Below are positions 54,868-64,000 of a DNA stretch of 64,000 nucleotides, piece after piece. The DNA lies in the NCBI RefSeq assembly GCF_019279795.1, contig NC_056748.1:607044636-607108635 (forward strand). The letters run 5' to 3'. This stretch comes from Protopterus annectens. Lineage: Eukaryota; Chordata; Ceratodontiformes; Protopteridae. The notes beneath the pieces are model-generated. The model was not told the DNA's origin, did no database searches, and saw only the letters and a list, made by a program, of their open reading frames with translations. The first letter of the stretch is position 1. Each line of letters begins with the position of its first letter. A program made the position numbers and the translations under genes.

Positions 54868-54950
54868 CAGCTCAGATGGTGTAGTGGTATGTTGCTGTGA
54901 TTATAGAGGCAGCATCTGGGGTTTGAGAATTGACAGGGCTGACTATTTAG
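54868..54950 (+). mobile_element. Second tRNA-like SINE head
   Basis: CAGCTCAGATGGTGTAGTGG resembles an A-box region, and GGGGTTTGAGAATTG a weakened B box. Probably a decayed SINE fragment. Confidence 0.4.
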
Positions 54951-55119
54951 TTCCTCAATAGCTCATTGTGATGAAACACTACCTTGTTGTACCTTTTTGC
55001 ACAAACAGGCACGGTTCTAATCTTGGGAGTGGTAGTAAGCTGTATGCATAATTTCACCAAAGAATATGTGAATATGTGTAGAAACAGTCATGTAGTGTTA
55101 ACAGATATTTGCTCGTAAG

Positions 55120-55565
55120 GAAATGTTTAACTATTCTCTGTCTCATATCACCTACTTAGAGGCAATCTCTGCTTGACTTACAAAGCCATGTCTGACCCAG
55201 CTCTGTTAGAAATGCTACATCTAAAGAAATCCCAATCCCTCTGAATCACATGCTCCAGAGACCTCAACCTCATTATCACAATCAACAGAGCATGCTGGAG
55301 GGACAGGTTCATAACCCAGAGACTGTCCATGCTATGGAACAGACTTCCCATACATGTAATGCAGAGCACCTCACTGACCCTCCTCAAGAGAAATCTTGAT
55401 GAGTGGATGAGAAATAAAAAATTCACCCCAGGGATCACTCCAGTGGCTTTACGCAATAGAGGCACTGGGAACAAAGGTCGGGTGGCACGATGCCAGGGTA
55501 ATGCTATGGGCTAGGCTTGTAAAAGCCCCAGGACCATTAGCCTAGTACACACCTATGAACTTAAG
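55120..55565 (+). mobile_element. CR1-like LINE D, 3' end only
   Basis: The fragment starts in the C-terminal block after the RT (a frame reading LTYKAMSDPALLEMLHLKK) and continues with CWRDRFITQRLSMLWNRLPI, then LLKRNLDEWMRNK. The non-coding end GCTAGGCTTGTAAAAGCCCC and TAGCCTAGTACACACCTATG matches LINEs B and C. It is a heavily 5'-truncated copy, which is usual for this family. Confidence 0.85.
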
Positions 55566-55932
55566 TGAATGTTTCACATTTCACTTTACCGCTAAGCATG
55601 CATAAATTCAAAGCAAGATCACAAACCATTTATGCCCACTGTACTGTTTCAGTTTTATATCAATGTGCAGTTACTTTGTAGGTAATAATTTCAGAACTGA
55701 AAAGGAAAACCCTGATAGTGCAGTTGAACTAGAATAACACGGAACCACTCTGAATCCATTGGACTTGTACTTATCTATAATACCATTCAGGTTATGGTTT
55801 AAAGATGCTGCTTTTACAGTGATGGGAGATAACAGTATGTACTCTGGCTGATATACGCTGCATCTAAAATAGTGAGAAATAGCACTATTGCAAGAAGTGC
55901 AAATACTCCTTCACACCACCATATAATGCCAG

Positions 55933-56317
55933 GGGTCTATGTTATGTTATCGAATGATGAAAAGAGCGAACTTCCTTTCATCGAACTGTAAAAGTTGACA
56001 GCACTAAACAGCAAAGACATGGAACATTGATTTTTTTCCCAGGGAAAACAATTGGAGGGCTGTCTTTGGGACTTTGCAGTTTCCTCCACTATGGTGCGAT
56101 CTCAGAGTTGGTATATTTAAGTAGGGGGGATGTGGTGGGTGAAGCCCCCCACTTTATTTTGAGTCTGAATTTTTTTTTTTTTTTTTTTTGTGGAGCAGCA
56201 ATTTTTTTCCCTGGGAAAAAAAATCGCTGTTCCAGGTCTTCGCTGTTTAGTGCTGTTGACCTTTCAAGTTTAATGAAAGTGTGTTCTTTTCATTGTTAGA
56301 TAACGTAACATAGACCC
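55933..56317. mobile_element. Inverted-repeat non-autonomous element X1 (best preserved)
   Basis: A 385-bp element with a perfect 9-bp target duplication, TAATGCCAG, at 55924-55932 and 56318-56326. The terminal inverted repeats are about 118 bp, starting GGGTCTATGTTA and including GACAGCACTAAACAGC (left) and CAACAGCACTAAACAGC (right, reversed), then TTTTTTTCCCAGGGAAAA. The core (56082-56135) has GCGATCTCAGAGTTGGTATA followed by TTTAAGTAGGGGGG. A T-run at 56168-56188 lies next to the right arm. Long inverted repeats with a 9-bp duplication suggest a Mutator-type origin, but no transposase is present to prove it. Confidence 0.82.
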
Positions 56318-56326
56318 TAATGCCAG

Positions 56327-56871
56327 ATATATGTCAGGAGAGTAAAAGTACAATCACATAAATATAAGATTTTCATCAGGAGAGTGCTACACAAGCAATG
56401 GCTTCAATGAGTTCTCTCCAGCTTGGAAACTTTTTGAATTCTAGTTACCATGTGCTACAAAATTGCTGGGATTTCTCTGTGGGATCATAATTAATTTGCC
56501 ACATAAATATTCCGTATTTCTAATGTAAACCATACCACAGATTTTAAATGAAAGGAACATTTTTTTAAACTATACAATGTAAAAGTCATTTATGTAATAA
56601 TGTGGTGCCATAGTAACAGTGATGATTCTCTTTGGAAATATGTGGATGTTGTGCTTTATGACTTCAAACATCTTCACATTATAACTCTGCTACATGATGT
56701 GTTGAAAACTAAATTCATGACTTAAAATGAAAGTGATTTAACCTAGTGTGTCAAAGTACAAGGTACAACTATTATTCTACATTACAGGTATTTTTGCTCC
56801 TTTAATTCTGTGCTACACTTTCTCACAGGCTGTCTCACTCTGAATAATTCTTTAACCTAATTCTTTGAAGG
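56327..56871. other. No recognised feature
   Basis: AT-rich sequence between X1 and the minisatellite. A pyrimidine-rich stretch ending CACAG at about 56828 resembles a splice acceptor, but no exon is evident. Confidence 0.4.
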
Positions 56872-58284
56872 CATATTGGTACCACTGCCTTCAATAAAGC
56901 AGCACAAGCATTGGACACCACTTCCCTCAGTAAAGGAAGACAGGCATTGGGCACCACTTCCCTCAGTAAAGGAAGACAGGTATTGGACACCGCTTCCCTC
57001 AGTAAAGGAAAACAGGCATTGGACACCACTTCCCTCAGTAAAGGAAGACAGGCATTGGACACCACTTCCCTCAGTAAAGGAAGACAGGCATTGGACACCA
57101 CTTCCCTCAGTAAAGGAAGACAGGCATTGGGCACCACTTCCCTCAGTAAAGGAAGACAGGCATTGGACACCACTTCCCTCAGTAAAGCAGCACAGGCATT
57201 GGACACCACTTCCCTCAGTAAAGGAAGACAGGCATTGGACACCACTTCTCTCAGTAAAGGAAGACAGGCATTGGACACCACTTCCCTCAGTAAAGCAGCA
57301 CAGGCATTGGACACCACTTCCCTCAGTAAAGGAAGACAGGCATTGGACACCACTTCCCTCAGTAAAGGAAGACAGGCATTGGACACTACTTCCCTCAGTA
57401 AAGGAAGACAGGCATTGGACACCACTTCCCTTGGTAAAGGAAGACAGGCATTGGACACCACTTCCCTCAGTAAAGCAGCACAGGCATTGGACACCACTTC
57501 CCTCAGTAAAGGAAGACAGGCATTGGACACCACTTCCCTCAGTAAAGCAGCACAGGCATTGGACACCACTTCCCTCAGTAAAGGAAGACAGGCATTGGAC
57601 ACCACTTTCCTTGGTAAAGGAAGACAGGCATTGGACACCACTTCCCTCAGTAAAGCAGCACAGGCATTGGACACCACTTCCCTCAGTAAAGGAAGACAGG
57701 CATTGGACACCACTTCCCTCAGTAAAGGAAGACAGGCATTGGACACCACTTCCCTTAGTAAAGGAAGACAGGCATTGGACACCACTTCCCTCAGTAAAAG
57801 AAGTCAGGCATTGGACACCACTTCCCTCAGTAAAGGAAGACAGGCATTGGACACCACTTCCCTCAGTAAAGGAAGACAGGCATTGGACACCACTTCCCTC
57901 AGTAAAGGAAGACAGGCATTGGACACCACTTCCCTCAGTAAAGGAAGACAGGCATTGGACACCACTTCCCTCAGTAAAGGAAGACATGCATTGGACACCA
58001 CTTCCCTCAGTAAAGGAAGACAGGCATTGGACACCACTTCCCTCAGTAAAGGAAGACAGGCATTGGACACCACTTCCCTCAGTAAAGGAAGACAGGCATT
58101 GGACACCACTTCCCTTAGTAAAGGAAGACAGGCATTGGACACCACTTCCCTCAGTAAAGGAAGACAGGCATTGGACACCACTTCCCTCAGTAAAGGACGA
58201 CAGGCATTGGACACCACTTCCCTCAGTAAAGGAAGACAGGCATTGGACACCACTTCGCTCAGTAAAGGAAGACAGGCATTTCAA
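56872..58284. repeat. 36-bp minisatellite, about 39 units
   Basis: The unit is GGAAGACAGGCATTGGACAC then CACTTCCCTCAGTAAA. Most units are identical or differ by one base. A variant with GCAGCA for GGAAGA occurs at about 56899, 57187, 57295, 57475, 57547 and 57655, always at multiples of 36 bp, and not after 57660. Because 36 is divisible by three and the unit has no stop in two plus and two minus frames, ORFs of 472-486 codons (HWTPLPSVKEDR and LDTTSLSKGRQA repeats) and minus ORFs (CLSSFTEGSGVQ and SNACLPLLREVV) arise. These are most simply by-products. Confidence 0.95.
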
Positions 58285-58637
58285 TGTAAACTTCAACTTC
58301 ATTTTCTTTCAGCTTCAGAAGGCAAATGACTTATGACCCCAACATGGCAAATGACTCAGTAAGTAAAATAAAATGCTTTTACATTTATCCAAATGTAATC
58401 ATGAAGTATACAGTAATACTATGGCTTCAAAATTAATTTTGCATAAGGATTACTAGTATATAATATGTTAGAACATATCTTTGTATATCACATTTAAATG
58501 ATTCTATATGATCTGTTAGCATAAATCCTGTTTTCAGTAAAGAAGAATCTTATGTATGTTGACTTTGCCCTAAAGGATAATCAGATATTCATTAGCAGAA
58601 AACATGTAGTGTGAGAACAATGCCACTGTTATTAACC

Positions 58638-58695
<58 letters not shown>

Positions 58696-60258
58696 GCCTG
58701 TCTGTCTATCAATCTGTCTTTTTTTTCTATCTTCAACAGATTGGTGGTCTAGAAAATAATGGCTTTTTTCAACAAAAACAAAATGGTTATAAATGTTAAT
58801 AAGATTAAATTAAGAAATGGTGAGTGGATTACATCAGTATGGTCCCATTAGTATAATGCAAACATAAAACACATAAAAGCATTTCAGGGTAATAGAATTA
58901 CAAAAGTCTAAAAATTAGAATTCCTGTCAGAAACAACTAACAAGTAAAAGGTTGATAAACCATTAGAAGGTGTTGGAGAAACCCTGCCATTAGAGTATGT
59001 AAAAGACATGAAGTGACTTAGAGGGTAGTTTATGCTTTCAAGATAAGATATAGGATTACAGACCATATAATCAGAAATTAGAAAAGAAGAATAACATGTG
59101 AGAGGTAATGGGTATAGTTTACGTAACTACTACTAGATGAATAGATTATCTTGTTTTTGAAATACTTTTAAGGCTGATTAGAAAGCAGGAAGGAAATCTC
59201 TGATGCATGTAGAAATTAAGTTCTGTATTAATATGCCTTAGATAACCAAAGCAATTCTTTTGCCTAGAATGATTGCTGAGGAATATTAAATATGTGGGAC
59301 ATGAGACAAGTTTTAGACAGCTGGTGAAGTAATAGTGTTTATCTAAGGGTATCTGTCAAACTGGAAAAGTTTGAAAATCATTCTGCTTAAAAGAGTAAAC
59401 AATAAAGTTGTATGGAAATTAAACCTAACTTTTCTAACATGATGGGTGGAGTACCTTCCTGTTGGTGTGAACAGTGACGCCACGTGCTATGTTTACATAA
59501 GTTAGCCTTTCTGCTTTACTTTGTACAGAGTTGACAAGTAAAGTAAAGTAAATGCATACTCAGTTGCTGGAATAAGCTCAATATTTGCAAATATCATCTT
59601 GGCACAAAGGTCAGTAATCTGAAGGCCTTATGATTGGTTTATTTATTGAACTATGATCTTCAGTTGGTTTATCAGGTATGTGGACTAGGCCACAGACCCT
59701 TGTAAGCAGTGAGCCAGGCCCAAAGAGGTTCAGTATAACAGATAAAAAAACATACATGATGGGTAAAAGGCTGTTAAAGAGACATGCCAAGCATGGTGTG
59801 AAGGTTATCTTTTAACTATTAATATAAAGAAAAGTTAAACTGGTGTCAAGAAATACTTGTATGTAACTGCATGTACTGTTCTCAAGGAATGGTCGTTGCT
59901 ATAGCAACAGACTGCTTGTGGAGGAGTTTGGTTGCATGAGTTAGTTGCAAGCATTGCAGCTTTGGTCTTTATAAAGCTGTTACTTAGTATCTTTTTACTA
60001 AATTAACTGGGATTAAAGTGAGGTAGCTTGTTTTGTAAATGAGAAATAAAAACAGAAGCAAAGTATCATAACACAGAAGTGGTATCCACACTTGAAAATG
60101 ACAAGATTTTCCTACCAAGAAAGTGGTATCCAAACTTGAAATGGCAAATTCAAATGTAGGAATAAGCAGTTAGAGATTCGGCTAGGAGAAAGGAAGGGAT
60201 TCATGAGTATTGTGGATAGTACAGTATGAAGGCTGTGCCTTGCAGGACTTCTCTGTGG

Positions 60259-60267
<9 letters not shown>
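58285..60267. other. No recognised gene
   Basis: Contains (TATC)n at 58637-58695. At 60078-60143 a short direct repeat (AGAAGTGGTATCC, AAACTTGAAA-like) occurs. A TATA-like TTTATAAAGC near 59970 followed by AGAAGTGGTATCC could be an LTR end and leader, but no LTR element is otherwise visible. Confidence 0.4.
58637..58695. repeat. (TATC)n microsatellite
   Basis: About 14 TATC units, followed by interrupted TCTG units. Confidence 0.95.

Positions 60268-60313
<46 letters not shown>
60268..60313. repeat. (TA)n microsatellite
   Basis: About 22 TA units at the 3' edge of the minus-strand LINE. Confidence 0.95.
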
Positions 60314-60314
<1 letters not shown>

Positions 60315-60319
60315 CTTGT

Positions 60320-62264
60320 GCTACACAAGACCTATTCCTGTATTTTGTAGACAAGGAATCAGGAAAGAATTGTTGTCTAAACCATAGCGTTTCAGTTCAT
60401 CTTCCAGTATGGATGAGTGACAGAATCAAACACCTTGCTAAGATCAAAGCGCTAGACAAATTTGGTCTTCTTTGCCCATTTTCTTGTAAATTAAATTAGT
60501 AAAATAAAGCTTGGTCCTCACGTTACTGTGACCTTCTCCCAAACCCATGTTCATAGTCATTAAGAAGACCACCTGAGTCCATGACTCCAGATCTTCAGTA
60601 AATTGTCAGTTTGCTATTTTTTCCTGAAAGATGTTTAAAAAGGGCAGGACTGATGCATGCAGATTAGAAACAAAAAGTGCAGTGTGGAAAGGTTAAGGTG
60701 TTTGCTGGGAAATTTAATGAGAGACCATCTGCATTAGGTCTATCAAAGTTTGGGATTTGCTTTAAGAATCTCCTGATGGTTTGAGGGAACCTATTTAAAA
60801 TAAAAGACAGGGATGAAATGGGGGGGGGGGGGGCTGGAGGAAAAGAGAAAAAGATATTAGGGCTATCAAAATGGGAGGAACTGCTGCTTGAGCAATGGCA
60901 CTGTGGCTGAAATATGTGGACTTTTTGAATAAGAATGGTTTTGCTGAGTTTTTCCACTTAGATCATTGATTTCTCTCCAGAGATTTTAAACCTGCAGAGA
61001 ATTTTTAAGCTTGGTTTTGTTAAAAGGTTGCTTATTTTTCCTTAGCTGATGTCATATGCCATAGTCTAATAGGGGACCAATTAGTTTGTATGCTGACCAA
61101 GTACTGTCTTTTCATTTAAAGGACTTCAGTAGGACTGGAGTGAAGCAAGGTACAATATGATGACATAGCCTTCCTTTTGTAAGAGAAATATAAATATTTT
61201 TTTACAAGTGGGACGGGTGTTGTGGATAAATTCAGGAGCAATGTGCTGCATTACTCCAAAATTAGAACATGTTTTCAAGATTTGTAAAGTTCAAATAAAA
61301 GAAGATATTCATAGTTCTAGGAAAAGGACAATAATATAATTAAATAAGCTGGAGGACAGAGAAGAGTGTTACAATACTAGAGTTATCACTTAAACTGATG
61401 GAAGAACTGTTGAGATGTAAGGTTTGGTTACAATAATCTAATACAGAATATTATGGTTCCCAGCTGGTTGGTCAGATACAGTTTGGCATAAGAACTACTT
61501 GTAAAAAGCATCAGCTAAAAGTTTGATAAATTCCACATTTTCAAGATGATCACACTGATAAGAAAAACAACATAAGCCAAAAAAACATAAAACACTGAAT
61601 GGTAAAACTCCGATGTGGACCCAAGAATAAGCACTAACATTGTCAGTCCTGGTGTTTTTCACTAGTTGGTATGATCATTTCATAAATGTGGGATTCAAGG
61701 TTATGATCCTCAAATGTCTGTTAATAAACTCTTTTACATTATGAGATAAGCAGTCAGTATTGAGCATAAGCCAAGTTGATGCATTCATGTTTGTCCATCA
61801 TAAGAGAGACAATCTCAAGAATAGTACCAAGTTATTTTATAAATGACCATCAAGTGGACATTTCTATCAGTCCATTTTGGTTCACAGTGGACATGATGAG
61901 GCAGAGTAATGAGCATTACATTCTTTTTGGTGATGAGTAACAGCATTCCAGCTCTTTTTATTTTGCCAGATATTTGTCTTTGTGAGGAATAGAAGTTTTA
62001 TAATTCTTCTAATAGCAACTTCATTCCAAACTTATGGCAGGATTCATGCATTCCTATAATTGCAAGTTCATATGCTATCACCCAGGTTTCAAAGCCAATG
62101 AACTTGATTTTCAAGCTCCTGATGTTAATGTCAACAATTTTTGCCCTTTGGCAGTATGGACAGCAGTCACAGTAGAAAGGACTGGATGAGAGTTTAGAAG
62201 GTGAATAATCACTTGGCAGGCTGCAAGAACAATAAAATGTGAATCGCCATTTATTGAAATACAA
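60320..62264 (-). mobile_element. Jockey-superfamily LINE, minus strand, heavily decayed
   Basis: In sense order: a Cys-containing start and endonuclease N-terminus (61998-62264, VDINIRSLKIKFIGFETWV with a degraded ELAIIGMHESCHK where TETW is expected), a linker read by eye at 61015-61150 (KDSTWSAYKLIGPLLDY), an ORF at 60664-60957 (PNADGLSLNFPANTL), and an RT fragment at about 60380-60560 (ICLALDLSKVFDSVTHP, first catalytic Asp). The copy stops at the (TA)n tract before the Asp pair. The family differs from the CR1-like and L2-like copies, and its clade was not determined. Confidence 0.65.
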
Positions 62265-62640
62265 ACTATTTAAAATCCATTATAAAAGTTGCACAAGCAT
62301 TTTTGTATTTCTCTAAGTTTAAAGACTTTTTCAAATGCAACAGTATAACTTATGGAATGGTTTAAAACCATGAATGAACTACTCACATGGTCATCATTCA
62401 CTAAAGAAAATGTAAATGTAAAATGTCATCATACAAACCTAGCAATTAAGAAACTAATTCATAAATGCATCACAATCATCATAACAACAGCAAATAAAAA
62501 CCTAACAAAATATTAAATATTCAGTATGAGATGACTCACAACTCTTTTTTTCTTCTAAAAAACTTTAGTTTTAGCAACCATCTAATTAAGGAAATCTCAT
62601 TAAGTCCTAGTGCATGCACTGTGTCAAATTAGAGCTGACA
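62265..62640. other. Probable 3' tail of PLE-5 and unrecognised sequence
   Basis: No ORF. A hammerhead-like motif, as in the other PLE tails, was looked for and not found. Confidence 0.35.
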
Positions 62641-62644
62641 GTAG

Positions 62645-63540
62645 AGTTCTTTTTATTCTAAAACCCATCCCCAAGGGCCTGCTATCTCATGCATAAATTT
62701 TAGGAAGGTTGTTGTACCATTAATATATTCCAAAAAGACAGGTATCTTATCCACATCATCCCTCCATACCACAAACTGAAAATAATGCTGTGGAAAATTT
62801 ATAATATGTTTAGTTAATGCATTTGTTTTACATTTTTTTGCAGATATTGTACATATTTTCATGCATTCATTCCTTGAGCATCCTCTCTGTTTCACCAACA
62901 TAGAAACTGGGTTATGCTTGGCAAAGGGCCAAATACACTACCCCTCTACTGGAGCAACTAAATCTACTCTTAATAATGATTTTTTCATTCCTCACTTTAA
63001 GGCTGTTGCCTTCAAGTATATGGCTGCAAAAATTACATGCCACACATATATACATACATACCAGATCTCCAGTCATGACCTGTAGATGGTTTCACTGTTT
63101 TGAGATACCTGTTAAAAGTCACACCTCGCATATAAATAATAGTGGGTCTCTCACCCAACTTTTCCTTATGTTCCTGGTTATCATTTACAATGGTCCAGTT
63201 CTTATTTAAAATCCATTTAATATTCTCCCAATCTGGAGAACAAGTAGCAATAAAAGTATACCTAAAGTTGCCCTTGTGATGATTACTGGAACCATTAGGG
63301 AGTGGACCACCCAAGGTGGCAATTTGGGGACACCAAAGACAACTTGTATGGGTGGCAAGAATGGTCACCAATTAATGGGATATTTTGGAAGAATGTGATA
63401 ATTTAAAGACTATGTTTTTAAGGAGGGGATATCCAGGAGGGTTTATTGATGCTATTTTAGGAGAGGTGGTCCAAAAGAGGTTAAGTAACTGCTTTGTCCC
63501 CATATTCATGGTTTTAAACCACTCCATAGGTTAAATTGTT
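62645..63540 (-). mobile_element. Penelope-like element PLE-5, decayed 3' half
   Basis: The minus-strand ORF 63033-63371 has the RT-endonuclease connector (NKNWTIVNDNQEHKEKLGER and RGVTFNRYLKTVKPS). Downstream, translation by eye at about 62840-62940 gives VVYLALCQA, a stop, then FYVGETERMLKE, a stop and MHENMY: a GIY-YIG nuclease with two stops and Glu for Lys after the YVG. An end of the RT thumb (GYP-type block) can be read near 63400-63450. Boundaries are approximate and no flanking duplication was found. Confidence 0.72.
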
Positions 63541-64000
63541 GCATTTGAAAAAAGTCTTTGAACTTAGAGAAAGATGGAAGTGCTTGAGCAACTTTTATAG
63601 TGGATTTTAAATAGTTTCTATTTCAATAACCGATGATTTGCTTTTTATTGTTTTTGTAGCCTTCCAAGTGATTATTCAGTATTGTTTGTGTTTAAGTCTC
63701 TCCTTCACAACTTTGTGCTTTGTGATCGGAACAGCAGCGGGATGTTCAAATTCACAGCCGTTATGTCCAGAATCAGAATTTAAGGATTTACAGCAGTCAG
63801 TGGGCAATTTAACTTTGCTAGCCAGCAACTGATGCAAAGACTGCACTCCATCTCTGTTCCTAATATATGAGAGGAAAATCCTGGAAGGCCAACGATGAGT
63901 GTTTACCTATTTTTAACTCTGCCAGAACAAGGGAATTGCCTGCTTCTGTTAGTAACAACACCTTAACTCATGCAATGAGTAATGGGGCAAATGCTATGGA
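63541..64000. other. No recognised gene
   Basis: A 64-codon plus-strand ORF (63638-63832) starts after a T-rich stretch ending TTTTTGTAG, which resembles a splice acceptor, and has a hydrophobic N-terminal part. No family is recognised, and it may be chance. Confidence 0.3.

Noticed and set aside
56872-58284. CRISPR-like array
   Set aside because: The units abut directly with no unique spacers, and the genome is eukaryotic.
56857-58336. ORFs of 149-486 codons on both strands across the 36-bp array
   Set aside because: A 36-bp repeat without stops is open in several frames at once. There is no start context, splice evidence or domain, so they are not annotated as genes.
59640-60145. LTR and primer-binding site
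   Set aside because: TATA-like and AGAAGTGG-like words are present, but no matching second LTR or internal gene was seen.
62280-62640. Hammerhead motif in the PLE-5 tail
   Set aside because: Looked for CUGANGA and GAAA in the sense direction and found no ordered pair.
63638-63832. Possible exon with a signal-peptide-like start
   Set aside because: An acceptor-like sequence precedes it, but there is no donor at the end, no recognised family and only 64 codons.

Overview
The window looks like non-coding, repeat-rich vertebrate DNA, probably from a fish or amphibian with a large genome. The evidence is the mixture of CR1-like and other Jockey-superfamily LINEs, Penelope-like elements (PLEs) with GIY-YIG endonucleases, a Mag-type Gypsy element, a Harbinger transposon, tRNA-headed SINEs and many (CA)n, (TG)n and (TATC)n tracts. 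A lungfish would fit the CR1/L2/PLE mix, but that is inference. I recognise no host gene, rRNA or functional tRNA gene. Almost every long reading frame belongs to a transposon or is a by-product of a tandem repeat.

Layout. 1-5.6 kb: a minus-strand CR1-like LINE (A) is split by a plus-strand CR1-like LINE (B), which is itself split by a small inverted-repeat element. 5.7-8.75 kb: a SINE, microsatellites and a third CR1 copy. 8.8-13.9 kb: unrecognised AT-rich sequence with one 116-bp duplication. 13.9-16.9 kb: PLE-1. 18.3-19.0 kb: an inverted-repeat element. 20.5-22.8 kb: an old tandem array carrying a SINE. 25.5-29.1 kb: a decayed minus-strand L2-like LINE. 30.0-34.9 kb: a decayed Gypsy element with a LINE tail inside it. 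35.8-36.2 kb: a SINE with a 19-bp target duplication. 36.5-45 kb: a Harbinger element with a 1.68-kb internal tandem duplication. One of the two units received PLE-2, which carries an intact 767-aa ORF and a large inverted partial copy. 45-48.5 kb: a candidate solo LTR, two tandem-repeat arrays and a fourth inverted-repeat element. 48.7-50.7 kb: PLE-3. 52.4-54.2 kb: a tandem repeat and composite PLE-4. 54.7-56.3 kb: SINE heads, a CR1 tail and the best-preserved inverted-repeat element. 56.9-58.3 kb: a 36-bp minisatellite of about 39 units. 60.3-62.3 kb: a minus-strand LINE. 62.6-63.5 kb: PLE-5.

Three things deserve attention. First, four of the five PLEs carry a hammerhead-ribozyme-like motif in the 3' tail. 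Three of them (PLE-1, -2 and -4) also sit between 13-15-bp target duplications with an inverted, 5'-truncated piece of the same element at the 5' end. Hammerheads in PLEs are known, so the value here is several different lineages and states of decay in one locus. Second, four small inverted-repeat elements share a core containing a TATA-like stretch but have different outer arms. I cannot assign them to a named family. Third, nesting and target duplications give a clear order of events, for example Harbinger frameshift, then tandem duplication, then PLE-2 insertion.

All calls rest on reading the sequence and translations by eye. Element ends not marked by target duplications are approximate.
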